The notes under the pieces: generated by a model
The model's input: the letters and a program-made list of their open reading frames with translations, nothing else
Database searches by the model: none
What the model was told of the DNA's origin: nothing
Made by a program: the position numbers and the translations under genes
In this document: positions 54,755 to 63,966 of the stretch, one piece after another
How the letters are laid out: every line of letters starts with the position of its first letter
Numbering within the stretch: the first letter of the stretch is position 1
Assembly: GCA_963705515.1 (NCBI GenBank)
Contig: CAVPJV010000009.1
Coordinates: 434,001-498,000 of the forward strand
Direction of reading: 5' to 3'
DNA: 64,000 bases
Origin: Gaiellasilicea sp963705515
Lineage (GTDB): Bacteria > Actinomycetota > Thermoleophilia > Gaiellales > Gaiellaceae

Positions 54755-54880
54755 ATGCCAATCACGCAGAAGCGGGAGCATCGCGATCGGGGCAGGCGCG
54801 TCGAGGAGCGGCGTCGCCGGTACCGGCAGGGAAGCCGCGGTCACAACCGCCGCAATCGAGCCCGGCAGCAGCAGCGATGA
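54755..54880 (+). CDS. Possible small Arg-rich protein
   Basis: 41 residues, more than a third Arg, ending in ATGA overlap with the next gene. The 5' stretch 54512-54754 holds nothing I can identify. It could be a nucleic-acid-binding peptide or only a leader frame; support is the translational coupling. Confidence 0.3.
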   Translation: MPITQKREHRDRGRRVEERRRRYRQGSRGHNRRNRARQQQR

Positions 54881-55215
54881 GACGCGGCCCTTCGTCGACC
54901 ACGGAGGACGTGGTGCGCCTAGAGCTCGACTTCGCCTCCCTCGAGCTCAGCGTAGACGAGTGCAGCGAGCTTGTCCGACTCCTTCGTGAGAAGAGTCGGC
55001 TGCCGGGCGGCGGCCCGGCCGGAGCCGCGGCGGATCGCCTCGACCTCGTCGGACGCGAGGTCGTGAGCATGGCGACCGAACCCGTGCCGGAGCCGGAGCT
55101 GGACGCGATCGCCGACGGAGCGTGGGAGTGGCTCCGAGGCGTAGGCTCGGACGCTGTCCCAGGGCGCGTCCTCCTCCTGCTCGACGTGCTGCGGTCACGC
55201 CACGCTCACGAGTGA
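54877..55215 (+). CDS. Small hypothetical protein
   Basis: 112 residues, acidic, mainly helical (SLELSVDECSELVRLLREKS; AIADGAWEWLRGVG). No family recognised. Codon use fits the genome, with strong third-position GC. Confidence 0.5.
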   Translation: MRRGPSSTTEDVVRLELDFASLELSVDECSELVRLLREKSRLPGGGPAGAAADRLDLVGREVVSMATEPVPEPELDAIADGAWEWLRGVGSDAVPGRVLLLLDVLRSRHAHE

Positions 55216-55350
55216 GCGTACGCTCCAACCAGCGCTGAACGAAGCACGTGCTGCGTAATTACCCGAACGGGGAGGGCGGGCATTTCCCGATGACTGCAGG
55301 GCGTGCCCAGGGAAGAATGTGCCAGGACTCCACCCGCGGAAGGGGACCGC

Positions 55351-57129
55351 GTGCCCACAACCGTGACAACCTCCATCGTCAAGTCTCCGGCGAATCTCCC
55401 GGTCACCCCTAATCTCCTCGACTACGGCGAGGGCGTCTTCCCGCCCCGCTTCTGGGAGCGCGCTCGCGAGGAGCTGGACGGGCTGCCCGGGGGACGGGGA
55501 CTCAACATCGCGCACGAGGCGGTCGACCGACACGCTTCCGGCGAGCGCGCCCACCACCTCGCCCTACGCTGCCTCGGTAAACGGGGCGAGACGCGCGACT
55601 TCACCTATTCGGAGCTCGGGCGGGAGACGAGCCGCTTCGCGAACGCGCTGCAGAGCCTCGGTGTCGGAAAGGGAGATCTCGTCGGCGTCCTGGCCGGGCG
55701 CATCCCGGAGCTCTACGTCGCCGCGCTCGGGACGCTGAAGAACCGCAGCGTCTTCAGCCCGCTCTTCTCGGCCTTCGGCCCCGAGCCCATCCGCACCCGC
55801 CTCGCGCTCGGAAACGCGAAAGCCCTCGTGACCACCGAGCTGCTCTACGAGCGGAAGGTCGTGGCGCTGCGCGAGTCGTTGCCCCAGCTCGAGCACGTGA
55901 TCCTCGTGGGTGAGGGCGGAGCCGTCACGAGCGTTCCCGGGACGCACGACTACCGCAGCCTCCTCGACGCCTCCGACGACGAGTTCGAGATCGGTCCCAC
56001 CGATCCGGAGGACGTCGCCCTCGTCCACTTCACGAGCGGGACCACCGGGACGCCGAAAGGGGCCGTGCACGTCCACGGCGCGGTCCTCGCCCACCATGCC
56101 ACGGGTAGGCTGGCCCTCGACCTCCACCCGGACGACGTCTTCTGGTGCACCGCCGACCCGGGCTGGGTCACGGGCACCTCGTACGGGATCATCTCCCCAC
56201 TCACGAACGGCGTGACCGTCATCGCCGACGAGGGCGACTTCGAGGCGCCGCGCTGGTACTCGATCCTGGCGTCGCAACGGGTGTCTGTCTGGTACACGGC
56301 GCCGACCGCGATCCGCATGATGATGAAGGCGGGCGTCGAGCTCGTGCGGGAGCACGAGTATCCCGCCCTCCGGTTCCTCGGGAGCGTCGGCGAGCCGTTG
56401 CATCCCGCCGGTGTGCTCTGGGGCGAGGAGGCGTTCGGCCTCCCGTTCCACGACAACTGGTGGCAGACGGAAACGGGCGCGATCATGATCGCGAACTACG
56501 CGTCGATGGACATTCGCCCCGGGTCGATGGGGAAGCCGATCTACGGCATCGAGGCCGGGATCGTGCATCGTCGCAAGGACGGAGGCGTGGACGAGGTGAC
56601 GACACCCGGAGAGCAGGGCGAGCTGGCGCTTCGCCCCGGCTGGCCGTCGATGTTCCGCGCGTACCTCGGCGAGCCCGAGCGTTACGCGCGCTGCTTCGCG
56701 GGCGGCTGGTACCTCACCGGGGACCTCGCTCGCCGCGACGCGGATGGGTACTACTGGTTCGTCGGGCGCACCGACGACGTGATCAAGAGCTCGGGGCACC
56801 TCATCGGCCCGTTCGAGGTCGAGAGCGTCCTGCTCGAGCATCCGGCGGTCGCGCACGCCGGGGTGATCGGGAAGCCAGATCCGGTCGCCGGCGAGATCGT
56901 CAAGGCGTTCGTCACGCTCAAGCCGGGCTACGAGCCCTCGCGCGAGCTGGAGAAGGACGTCCTCGCCCACGCCCGCATACGGCTGGGAGCGGTCGTCGCG
57001 CCCAAGGAGATCGAGTTCACCGACGAGGTCCCGGCGACCCGCAGCGGCAAGATCATGCGCCGCCTCCTGAAGGCGCGCGAGCTCGGCCTGCCCGAGGGGG
57101 ACGTCTCCACCCTGGAAGGCGCGGGATGA
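55351..57129 (+). CDS. acsA: Acetyl-CoA synthetase (AMP-forming)
   Basis: 592 residues of the ANL superfamily: the P loop FTSGTTGTPKGAVHVHG, NWWQTETGAIMI, the hinge FVGRTDDVIKSSGHLIGP and the C-terminal lysine motif RSGKIMRRLLKA. It activates acetate (or another short acid) to acyl-CoA. GTG at 55351 has GGAAGGGG upstream. Its size fits the short AcsA group. The stop overlaps the E1-alpha start (ATGA), beginning an unbroken chain of coupled genes. Confidence 0.93.
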   Translation: MPTTVTTSIVKSPANLPVTPNLLDYGEGVFPPRFWERAREELDGLPGGRGLNIAHEAVDRHASGERAHHLALRCLGKRGETRDFTYSELGRETSRFANALQSLGVGKGDLVGVLAGRIPELYVAALGTLKNRSVFSPLFSAFGPEPIRTRLALGNAKALVTTELLYERKVVALRESLPQLEHVILVGEGGAVTSVPGTHDYRSLLDASDDEFEIGPTDPEDVALVHFTSGTTGTPKGAVHVHGAVLAHHATGRLALDLHPDDVFWCTADPGWVTGTSYGIISPLTNGVTVIADEGDFEAPRWYSILASQRVSVWYTAPTAIRMMMKAGVELVREHEYPALRFLGSVGEPLHPAGVLWGEEAFGLPFHDNWWQTETGAIMIANYASMDIRPGSMGKPIYGIEAGIVHRRKDGGVDEVTTPGEQGELALRPGWPSMFRAYLGEPERYARCFAGGWYLTGDLARRDADGYYWFVGRTDDVIKSSGHLIGPFEVESVLLEHPAVAHAGVIGKPDPVAGEIVKAFVTLKPGYEPSRELEKDVLAHARIRLGAVVAPKEIEFTDEVPATRSGKIMRRLLKARELGLPEGDVSTLEGAG

Positions 57130-58163
57130 GCGCGCCGGAGAAAGGCAAGGCACGCCGAAGCCGCCGGGGGAGGCCGCCCGTGGCCGCCGTGGCGGAGCCC
57201 GAGCGCGAGCACGGTCTCGAGCTGCTCCACGGGATGCTCCGCATCCGCCGCTTCGAGGAGCGCGCGGCCGAGCTCTACAGCCTGACCAAGATCCGCGGCT
57301 TCCTCCACCTCTACGTGGGGGAGGAGGCCGTCGCCGTCGGAGCGATGCAGGCGCTGAGCCCGGACGACGCGATCGTCGCGACGTACCGCGAGCACGGGCA
57401 GGCGCTCGCACGCGGACTGCCTCCCGGCTCGCTCATGGCGGAGATGTTCGGCAAGGCGAACGGCTGTAGCCGCGGGCGCGGCGGCTCGATGCACTTCTTC
57501 GATCTCTCGCGGCGGTTCTACGGGGGATACGCGATCGTCGGCGGAGGCCTGCCGATCGCGGTCGGCCTCGCCCTCGCCGACAAGCTTCAGGGCCGCGAGC
57601 GCGTCACCGCATGCTTCTTCGGCGACGGCGCGGTCGCCGAGGGCGACTTCCACGAGTCGATCAACCTCGCCGCCCTCTGGCAGCTTCCGGTCCTCTTCCT
57701 CTGCGAGAACAACCTGTACGCGATGGGCACCCCGATCGAGCAGGAGCTGGCCCGGACAGACGTCGCGCTGCGGGCCGAGAGCTACGGCGTCCCAGCGGAG
57801 GCCGTCGACGGCATGGACGTGCTCGCGGTCGAGGAGGCTGCACGACGCGCCGCTCGGGAGGTTCGGGAAGGAGGTGGGCCGCGGCTGCTCGAGCTTCGCA
57901 CGTACCGTTTCCGCGCCCACTCGATGGCCGATCCGGACCTCTACCGCACGAAGGACGAGATCGAGCGGTGGAAGGAGCGCGATCCGATCGCGCTCTTCTC
58001 CGCCCGGCTGCGTGAGGCCGGACTTCTCACGGACGACGACCTCGCCCGCCTCGAGGCCGAGGTCGCCGCCGAGCTGGAGGAAGCGGTGGCGATCGCCGAG
58101 GCGGGTCCGTGGGAGCCGGTGGAGGACCTCACGAAGGACGTCTACACCCCCCCGCCGGCATGA
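57126..58163 (+). CDS. 2-oxoacid dehydrogenase E1 component, alpha subunit
   Basis: 345 residues, TPP enzyme: LLHGMLRIRRFEERAAELY, FLHLYVGEEAVAVG, SRGRGGSMHFF and the TPP/Mg motif GDGAVAEGDFHESINLAAL...ENN, ending with HSMADPDLYRTKDE. It fits pyruvate or acetoin dehydrogenase E1-alpha. With E1-beta and E2 it decarboxylates a 2-keto acid (or cleaves acetoin) to an acyl group on lipoate. Confidence 0.94.
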   Translation: MSAPEKGKARRSRRGRPPVAAVAEPEREHGLELLHGMLRIRRFEERAAELYSLTKIRGFLHLYVGEEAVAVGAMQALSPDDAIVATYREHGQALARGLPPGSLMAEMFGKANGCSRGRGGSMHFFDLSRRFYGGYAIVGGGLPIAVGLALADKLQGRERVTACFFGDGAVAEGDFHESINLAALWQLPVLFLCENNLYAMGTPIEQELARTDVALRAESYGVPAEAVDGMDVLAVEEAARRAAREVREGGGPRLLELRTYRFRAHSMADPDLYRTKDEIERWKERDPIALFSARLREAGLLTDDDLARLEAEVAAELEEAVAIAEAGPWEPVEDLTKDVYTPPPA

Positions 58164-59140
58164 GCACGGTGAAGCTCACGTACCGCGAGGCCGTTCGCGC
58201 CGCGATGCGTCAGGCACTTGCGACGGACGACCGGGTGTTCCTCATGGGCGAGGACGTCGGCGGCTACGGAGGAGCGTTCGCCGTGAGCCTCGGGTTGCTC
58301 GACGAGTTCGGCCCGGAGCGTGTGCGCAACACGCCGCTCTCCGAGTCGGCGTTCGTCGGAGCCGGGATCGGCGCGGCGCTCGGCGGGATGCGCCCGATCG
58401 TCGAGGTGATGACGATCAATTTCAGCCTGCTCTCCCTCGACCAGGTCGTGAACAATGCGGCGACGCTGCGGTACATGTCGGGAGGACAGGTGAGCATTCC
58501 CCTCGTCGTGCGCATGGCTACCGGCGGGGGGCGCCAGCTCGCCGCCCAGCACGCGCACAGCCTCGAGGCGTGGTACGCGCACGTCCCGGGCATCAAGTCC
58601 CTCTCACCGGCGACCGTCGAGGACGCGAGAGGTATGGTCCTCGCGGCACTCGACGACCCCGATCCCGTGTTCATCTTCGAGCATGCGACGCTGTACCCAC
58701 TCGAGGCGGACGTGGACGAGGAGGCACGTCCCGTGGACATCTCGCACGCGGTGGTGCGCCGACAGGGGGGCGACGTGACGCTCGTCACGCATGGCGGCTC
58801 GCTCGGCAAGTGCCTCGCAGCGGCCGACGAGCTCGGCGGGGACGGGATCGAGGCGGAGGTCGTCGACCTCCGCACGCTGCGTCCGCTCGACATGGACACC
58901 GTCCTCGCCTCGCTCGCAAAGACGCACCGGATGGTGATCGTGGACGAAGGCTGGAGGACGGGCAGCCTCGCCGGCGAGATCAGCGCGCAGGTCATGGAGT
59001 TGGGCTTCGACCTGCTCGACTGGCCCGTCCAGCGCGTGTGCAGCGCCGAGGTCCCGATCCCGTACGCGAAGCATCTCGAGGACGCTGCGCTCCCGAGCGC
59101 CGAGCGCGTCGTCGCGGTCGTCAGGGAGATGAAGATCTGA
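58160..59140 (+). CDS. 2-oxoacid dehydrogenase E1 component, beta subunit
   Basis: 326 residues: LTYREAVRAAMRQALATD, LMGEDVGGYGGAF, RVRNTPLSESAFVGAGIGAA, QLAAQHAHSLEAWYAHVPG and the C-terminal transketolase domain (EGWRTGSLAGEISAQV). It pairs with E1-alpha upstream (ATGA overlap) and E2 downstream (TGATG overlap). Confidence 0.95.
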   Translation: MSTVKLTYREAVRAAMRQALATDDRVFLMGEDVGGYGGAFAVSLGLLDEFGPERVRNTPLSESAFVGAGIGAALGGMRPIVEVMTINFSLLSLDQVVNNAATLRYMSGGQVSIPLVVRMATGGGRQLAAQHAHSLEAWYAHVPGIKSLSPATVEDARGMVLAALDDPDPVFIFEHATLYPLEADVDEEARPVDISHAVVRRQGGDVTLVTHGGSLGKCLAAADELGGDGIEAEVVDLRTLRPLDMDTVLASLAKTHRMVIVDEGWRTGSLAGEISAQVMELGFDLLDWPVQRVCSAEVPIPYAKHLEDAALPSAERVVAVVREMKI

Positions 59141-60318
59141 TGGCCGAGTTCGTCATGCCGGCTCTAGGCGCCGACATGCAGGCGGGCACGCTGCTCCAGT
59201 GGCTCAAGCGGCCGGGCGACGCGGTCGCCAAGGGAGAAATCGTCGCCGTCGTCCATACCGACAAGGCCGATGTCGAAGTCGAGGTGTTCACGAGCGGCGT
59301 CATCGAGGAGCTCCTCGTCGAGCCGGGAGCCGAGGTTCCCGTCGGCACGGTGCTCGCCGTCATCCACAAGGACGGCGCGCCGGCTCCTCGAGCGGAGGAG
59401 CCTGCTGCGCCGCCCCCGGAAGGCGCCCCCCCGCACGTCGTCATCTCCCCGTCCGCACGGCAGCTCGCCGAGGACCTCGGGCTCGAACCTGCGGAGATCC
59501 GCGGCTCGGGGCCTCACGGACGGATCCAGCGCAAGGACGTCGAGGCCGCGGCCGCAGCCCGGAAGGCCGCCGCCGCGCCGACGCCGTCGGTCCCGGAGCC
59601 GATTGTCGAGCCGGCGGCCGCGCCGCCGAAGCCTGAGGCTCCGGCGGACGAGCGCAACGCTGCCATGCGGCGCGCGATCGCCTCCGCGATGAGCCGCTCC
59701 AAGCGCGAGATCCCGCATTTCTACCTTGCGCAGACGATCGACATGTCGAACACGATTTCGTGGCTCGCGCAGGAGAACCAGCGGCGACCGGTCACCGAGC
59801 GCCTGCTCCACGGCGTTCTGCTCCTGAAGGCGGTCGCGTTGGCGCTGCGAGACGTACCTGAGCTCAACGCCGTCTGGGACGGAGACCAGCTCGTTCGCCG
59901 CGACGACATCAACGTCGGGGTGGCGATCTCCCTGCGCGGCGGCGGCCTCGTCGCTCCCGCCATTCACGACACCGACCGGCTCAGACTCGACGAGCTCATG
60001 CACGCGTTCCGAGACCTCGTGTCGCGCGCCCGCTCGTGGTCGCTGCGCTCCAGCGAGATGTCCGACCCGACGATCACCGTCACGAGCCTCGGCGAGCGAG
60101 GCGTCGAGAGCGCGTTCGGCGTCATCTTCCCGCCCCAGGTCGCAATCGTCGGCTTCGGGACGATGGTCGAGCGACCGTGGATCTCGGAGGGGCAGATCCT
60201 CGCCTGTCCGGTCGTGAATGCGAGCCTCTCCGCCGACCACCGCGTCACCGACGGCCACCGCGCGAGCGCATTCCTCGCAGCGGTCGACCGGCTACTCCAA
60301 GAGCCCGACGAGCTATGA
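59140..60318 (+). CDS. 2-oxoacid dehydrogenase E2 component (dihydrolipoamide acyltransferase)
   Basis: 392 residues: one lipoyl domain (VHTDKADVEVEVF, lipoyl Lys), a Pro/Ala linker, a peripheral subunit-binding domain (ISPSARQLAEDLGLEPAEIRG), a second linker, then the acyltransferase core with the catalytic SADHRVTDGHRAS. It moves the acyl group to CoA. No E3 (dihydrolipoamide dehydrogenase) gene follows, so a shared E3 must be encoded elsewhere. Confidence 0.95.
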   Translation: MAEFVMPALGADMQAGTLLQWLKRPGDAVAKGEIVAVVHTDKADVEVEVFTSGVIEELLVEPGAEVPVGTVLAVIHKDGAPAPRAEEPAAPPPEGAPPHVVISPSARQLAEDLGLEPAEIRGSGPHGRIQRKDVEAAAAARKAAAAPTPSVPEPIVEPAAAPPKPEAPADERNAAMRRAIASAMSRSKREIPHFYLAQTIDMSNTISWLAQENQRRPVTERLLHGVLLLKAVALALRDVPELNAVWDGDQLVRRDDINVGVAISLRGGGLVAPAIHDTDRLRLDELMHAFRDLVSRARSWSLRSSEMSDPTITVTSLGERGVESAFGVIFPPQVAIVGFGTMVERPWISEGQILACPVVNASLSADHRVTDGHRASAFLAAVDRLLQEPDEL

Positions 60319-60563
60319 CCCGGGACGAGATCAGAGATGGGGTGCTGCGCGCGCTGTCAGATGTCGCACCCGAGGCTGATCCGGCCACGCTTCATTTCGA
60401 TACAGACCTGCGGGACCAGCTCGACATCGACTCGATGGACTCGCTCAACTTCGCGATCGGCATCCACGAGCAGCTGGACGTCGACATCCCCGAAGCCGAT
60501 TGGGCGCGCCTCTACACGCTCGACGAGGTCATCGACTACGTTGTCGAGAACATCGCGGCGTGA
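60315..60563 (+). CDS. Acyl carrier protein
   Basis: 82 residues, four-helix ACP with the phosphopantetheine Ser in QLDIDSMDSLNFAIG. The family carries acyl groups as thioesters. It overlaps E2 by ATGA. Not near fatty-acid synthase genes, so it is probably a dedicated carrier for the product of this locus. Confidence 0.92.
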   Translation: MTRDEIRDGVLRALSDVAPEADPATLHFDTDLRDQLDIDSMDSLNFAIGIHEQLDVDIPEADWARLYTLDEVIDYVVENIAA

Positions 60564-60613
60564 GCCGGCCACCGGGAGGTCTACGTGGACACCGTCCGCA
60601 GGCACCCGCGGCG

Positions 60614-61015
60614 ATGAGGCCTCTCAGCAGCCTCCTCGACAGGTTCAGGCGAGGCGTAGCGGTGCCGGCCGCGGCGGGCGACGATCTCGCAGCCGAGCTC
60701 GCTCCGATCTTCGCATCCCTCGAAGCTTTCGAGGTCGAAGCGGACGCCGTGAAACGAGCATCAGCGCAGCAGGCCGAGGAGCGGCTCGCGGCCGGCCTCG
60801 AGCAGGCCGCTCGCACGTCCGAAGGCTGGCGGGCGCGAGCCGAGGCCGAGCGGGAACGAGCGTCTTCGGAGAAGCGCGGGCGAGCGCGCGAGGAGGCCGC
60901 GGCGCTGGAGGAGCGCGGCCGGGTGGAGGCCGACCGCATTCGACAGCGGGCCGCTCGCCGAATGCCCGAGCTGGTGGTCGAGATCGTCGCCTGCGTCGAG
61001 CGGGGCGCACCATGA
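60614..61015 (+). CDS. V/A-type ATPase coiled-coil stalk subunit (G/H-like)
   Basis: 133 residues, almost entirely Ala/Glu/Arg heptad-rich helix (about 25-115), as expected of the peripheral-stalk G/H subunit that pairs with subunit E. Identity rests mainly on position ahead of subunit C. The ATG at 60614 is preferred; GTG 60560, overlapping the ACP stop, is also in frame. Confidence 0.65.
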   Translation: MRPLSSLLDRFRRGVAVPAAAGDDLAAELAPIFASLEAFEVEADAVKRASAQQAEERLAAGLEQAARTSEGWRARAEAERERASSEKRGRAREEAAALEERGRVEADRIRQRAARRMPELVVEIVACVERGAP

Positions 61016-61935
61016 GCGCCGGTTGGGTCGGAGCGAGCGTCCGCGCGCGTCTCCTTCTGCGTCGCCGTCTGGGACACGAGCGGGCGACCCAGCTCGCTCG
61101 AATCGAGTCGCTGCAGGAGGCCATCATCAGTCTGCTGCCGACTGCCTACGGACGCGAGCTAGAGCCCGGGCTCGACCTGGACTCAGCCCAGCGAGCCGTC
61201 GCTGCGAGCACGCTGCTCCGCCTTCGCTTGCTCTCGGGCTGGCTTCCGCCGGGAGGCGCCGAGTTTCTTCGCTCACTCGCGGGGTGGTACGAGCTGGTGA
61301 ACGTCGAGGACCGGCTCGCCTACCTGCTCGGAGCCGAGCTTCGCCCCCCGTTCGACCTCGGCGGTCTCGCCTCCGCATGGCCTGCCGCGTCGCAGGCGAT
61401 AGACGCGACGGAGCTCCGGGACGCTCTCGCGAGCTCGGCCTGGAGAGACCCCGGGGGAACGAGGCCGCACGAGCTACACCTCGCGCTCCGCGTGTCCTGG
61501 GCGAACCGCGTAGCCGCCAGCGTGCCGGAGGCCGGCGACCTTGTCGCCGGCGGCCTCGCGCTGCTCCTCGGACGCGAACTCTTCGTCACCGGCCGCCCCG
61601 TCGAGCTCCTGCTTCGGCGCCGTGTGCCGGCCCTGGGGGTGGAATGGGGACGGGCCCGGACGTTCGCCGAGCTCGCAGCGTCGCTACCTCCGCGTGCGGC
61701 CTGGGTACTCGACGGCGTGGATGCGCCGGAGCAGCTCTGGCAGGCGGAGCTGGCCTGGTGGGCGCGGGTCGAGAGCGACGGCAGGGAACTCATGCTCCGG
61801 TCGCGCGAAGGCCGCGCGGCGGTCACCGGTGTCGTGCTGCAGCTCGCCGTCGACAGCTGGTTGACGGCGTCTGCGCTCGCGGCGGCGGCTGCGGGGGGCG
61901 TAGGACTCGAGGCGGTGTTGAATGGCGAGACGTGA
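61012..61935 (+). CDS. V/A-type ATPase subunit C-like protein
   Basis: 307 residues, helical, with a C-terminal W(A)RVESDGRELMLRSREGR stretch resembling the AC39/NtpC family that links the rotor and stator. Homology is weak; placement between the G/H-like and I subunits supports the call. It overlaps its upstream neighbour by ATGA and its downstream neighbour by 14 bp. Confidence 0.7.
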   Translation: MSAGWVGASVRARLLLRRRLGHERATQLARIESLQEAIISLLPTAYGRELEPGLDLDSAQRAVAASTLLRLRLLSGWLPPGGAEFLRSLAGWYELVNVEDRLAYLLGAELRPPFDLGGLASAWPAASQAIDATELRDALASSAWRDPGGTRPHELHLALRVSWANRVAASVPEAGDLVAGGLALLLGRELFVTGRPVELLLRRRVPALGVEWGRARTFAELAASLPPRAAWVLDGVDAPEQLWQAELAWWARVESDGRELMLRSREGRAAVTGVVLQLAVDSWLTASALAAAAAGGVGLEAVLNGET

Positions 61936-63322
61936 CCTCGCAGTTCCAGCGCGCATGTGCCGCGTCGCCGTGGTCGCGCCGCGCTCCCGCCTCCGCGAGG
62001 CGCTGATCGCGCTCGCCGACTCGGGAACGGTCGAGCTTGTCGGCCCGCTTGCTCCCCCTGAGGGCGAGGAGGTCGAGGCCTTACGTCGCCTCGAGCGCCG
62101 GCTGCCCGGAACGAACGGGCGGGAGCTTCGTCTCTCGCACGAGGCTCCCGACATCGCGGAGCTCGAGCGGCGAGGCGCGCACGCGCTCCTCGCCGGCGAG
62201 GTCGAGCTCAAGCGCCGGGCCTCTGTCGCGGTCCACCGTGGATCGTTCGTCGGGTACGTCGGCTGGACGCCCGAGAGCGAGCTCGGGCGGCTCGCGGCGC
62301 GGCTCGCGCCCGCAGGCGCCGCGGTCGTCGAGCTGCCCAAGCCCGATTGGGCGGAACCCCCGACCCTCTTCCGGACGGTGAGACCGGCGCGACCGTTTCG
62401 GCCGCTCGTGGAGACGTACGGCCCCGCCCGCTACGAGGACATCGATCCGACCCCGTTTGCGGCGGCGGCCTTCGTCCTCATGTTCGGGATGATGTTCGGA
62501 GACGCCGGCCAGGGTCTCATCCTCGCCCTCCTCGGACTGGTCCTAGGTCGAGCGGGCCGCAGGCTTGCTTTCCTGCGGTCTGCGTGGCCACTCGTCGTCG
62601 CGTGCGGGGTCTCGGGGACGGTGTTCGGCCTGCTCTACGGGCAGTTCTTCGGACCGACCGGCGTCGTGCCCACCCTGTGGTTCGACCCTCTGGACGACCC
62701 GATCCGGCTGCTCGTCGCCGCCCTGGCCGTGGGGGCGGTGCTACTTGCCTGCAGCTACGCGATCGGCACTGTGAACCGATGGCGGGAGCGCGGGCCTGCG
62801 GCTGCGCTCGTGGCCCCGTCCGGGTTCGCGGGCTCGGCGGTCTTCCTGGGCGGAGCGCTCATGCTCGCGGGATGGTGGCTGCAGAGCGACTCGCTCACGA
62901 TCGCCGGCGCGACGGCCATCGCTTGCGGTGTCCTGCTGCTCGGTCTCGGGTTCTACCTCGGGGCGAGCCGCGGAGCCGCCGGGGCGGCTCAGGCGCTCGT
63001 CGAGGTCGCGGACGCCGTCGTGCGCGTTGGTGCGAACGCGATCTCCTTCGCGAGGCTCGCGGCCTTCGGGATCATGCACGGGGCGCTGACAGCGATCGTG
63101 TGGGAGGGCACTGTCGCGCTCTGGAGCGGGGCCCTCGCGCTCCTGGCCGTAGCCCTCTTCCTCGCCGGGAACGCGGTGACGTTCGCTCTCGAGGGTCTCG
63201 TCGCCGGCGTACAAGCCCTCCGTCTCGAGTACTACGAGCTCTTCTCCCGTATCTTCGTAGGAGAGGGGCGGCCGTTCTCACCGTGGTCTATCCGGCTCGC
63301 AACCGCAGAGGAGGAGACATGA
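61922..63322 (+). CDS. V/A-type ATPase subunit I (stator, ion channel)
   Basis: 466 residues. A short cytoplasmic N-terminal arm (about 1-160) is followed by the hallmark YGPARYEDIDPTPFAAAAF and FGMMFGDAGQG, then about eight membrane helices. The essential-Arg helix is ISFARLAAFGIMHG and the C-terminus is ALRLEYYELFSRIFVGEG. It forms the half-channels for H+ or Na+. Usual bacterial I subunits are about 600 residues or longer, so the cytoplasmic arm is much reduced. Confidence 0.93.
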   Translation: MARRDLAVPARMCRVAVVAPRSRLREALIALADSGTVELVGPLAPPEGEEVEALRRLERRLPGTNGRELRLSHEAPDIAELERRGAHALLAGEVELKRRASVAVHRGSFVGYVGWTPESELGRLAARLAPAGAAVVELPKPDWAEPPTLFRTVRPARPFRPLVETYGPARYEDIDPTPFAAAAFVLMFGMMFGDAGQGLILALLGLVLGRAGRRLAFLRSAWPLVVACGVSGTVFGLLYGQFFGPTGVVPTLWFDPLDDPIRLLVAALAVGAVLLACSYAIGTVNRWRERGPAAALVAPSGFAGSAVFLGGALMLAGWWLQSDSLTIAGATAIACGVLLLGLGFYLGASRGAAGAAQALVEVADAVVRVGANAISFARLAAFGIMHGALTAIVWEGTVALWSGALALLAVALFLAGNAVTFALEGLVAGVQALRLEYYELFSRIFVGEGRPFSPWSIRLATAEEET

Positions 63323-63741
63323 TGGAGTCCTTCGCCTGGGCTGTTCCGATAGCGGCGACAGTCGCCGCGCTGACTGTCGTCCTCCTTCGACGGGGGCCGA
63401 AACACGGAGCCCGCCGGGTCCTCTGGCTCAACGCCGGGATCGTGCTCGGCACGTTCATCCTGCTCGCCGCGCTCCTGCTCGGAGTCGTCGACCCTGCTCA
63501 GGCCCAAGACGCAGGGCAGGCTCAGCCGGATCGCTGGGCGCCGCTGCTCGCTGCCGGCTTCGCGGTCGCCGGCTCGGCCATCGGCGCGGGTATCGCCGTC
63601 GCGTACACAGGGGCGGCCGCACTCGCAGCGATCAGCGAGAAGCCGGAGATCTTCGGCCGTGCGCTTGTGATCGTGGGACTGGCCGAAGGGATCGCGATCT
63701 ACGGGCTCGTCGTGGCGATCTTGCTCATCGGGGAGGCATGA
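63319..63741 (+). CDS. V/A-type ATPase subunit K (rotor ring)
   Basis: 140 residues. An extra N-terminal helix and an AQAQDAGQAQ linker come before the proteolipid hairpin: AGFAVAGSAIGAGIAVAYTG and the ion-binding Glu in GLAEGIAIYGLVVAILL. A single hairpin of this kind builds the c ring. ATG 63319 overlaps the I stop; a second ATG at 63322 is possible. Confidence 0.93.
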   Translation: MMESFAWAVPIAATVAALTVVLLRRGPKHGARRVLWLNAGIVLGTFILLAALLLGVVDPAQAQDAGQAQPDRWAPLLAAGFAVAGSAIGAGIAVAYTGAAALAAISEKPEIFGRALVIVGLAEGIAIYGLVVAILLIGEA

Positions 63742-63744
63742 GCA

Positions 63745-63966
63745 GTGGGCGGTGTCGTCGCGATCGGCGAACTCAGCCGGTTGGCAGGCTTCGCGCTCGC
63801 CGGCGTGGACGTCCGAGGCGCCGAGGACGAGCCGTCGGCGAACGACGTTCTGGATCGCCTCGAGGGTGAGGTCGCCCTTCTCGTCCTCACCCCGCGCGCG
63901 GAGCGCGCCCTTAAGAGACGGCTCGTCGAGCGAGAGGACCTCGTATGGGTGACACTGCCGCGCTAG
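63745..63966 (+). CDS. V/A-type ATPase subunit F
   Basis: 73 residues from GTG 63745, small Rossmann-like fold: VVAIGELSRLAGFALAGVDV, then LLVLTPRAERAL. It is a rotor-axle subunit. It is shorter than the usual ~100 residues. The overlap of 22 bp with the next gene fits the tight operon. Confidence 0.85.
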   Translation: MGGVVAIGELSRLAGFALAGVDVRGAEDEPSANDVLDRLEGEVALLVLTPRAERALKRRLVEREDLVWVTLPR

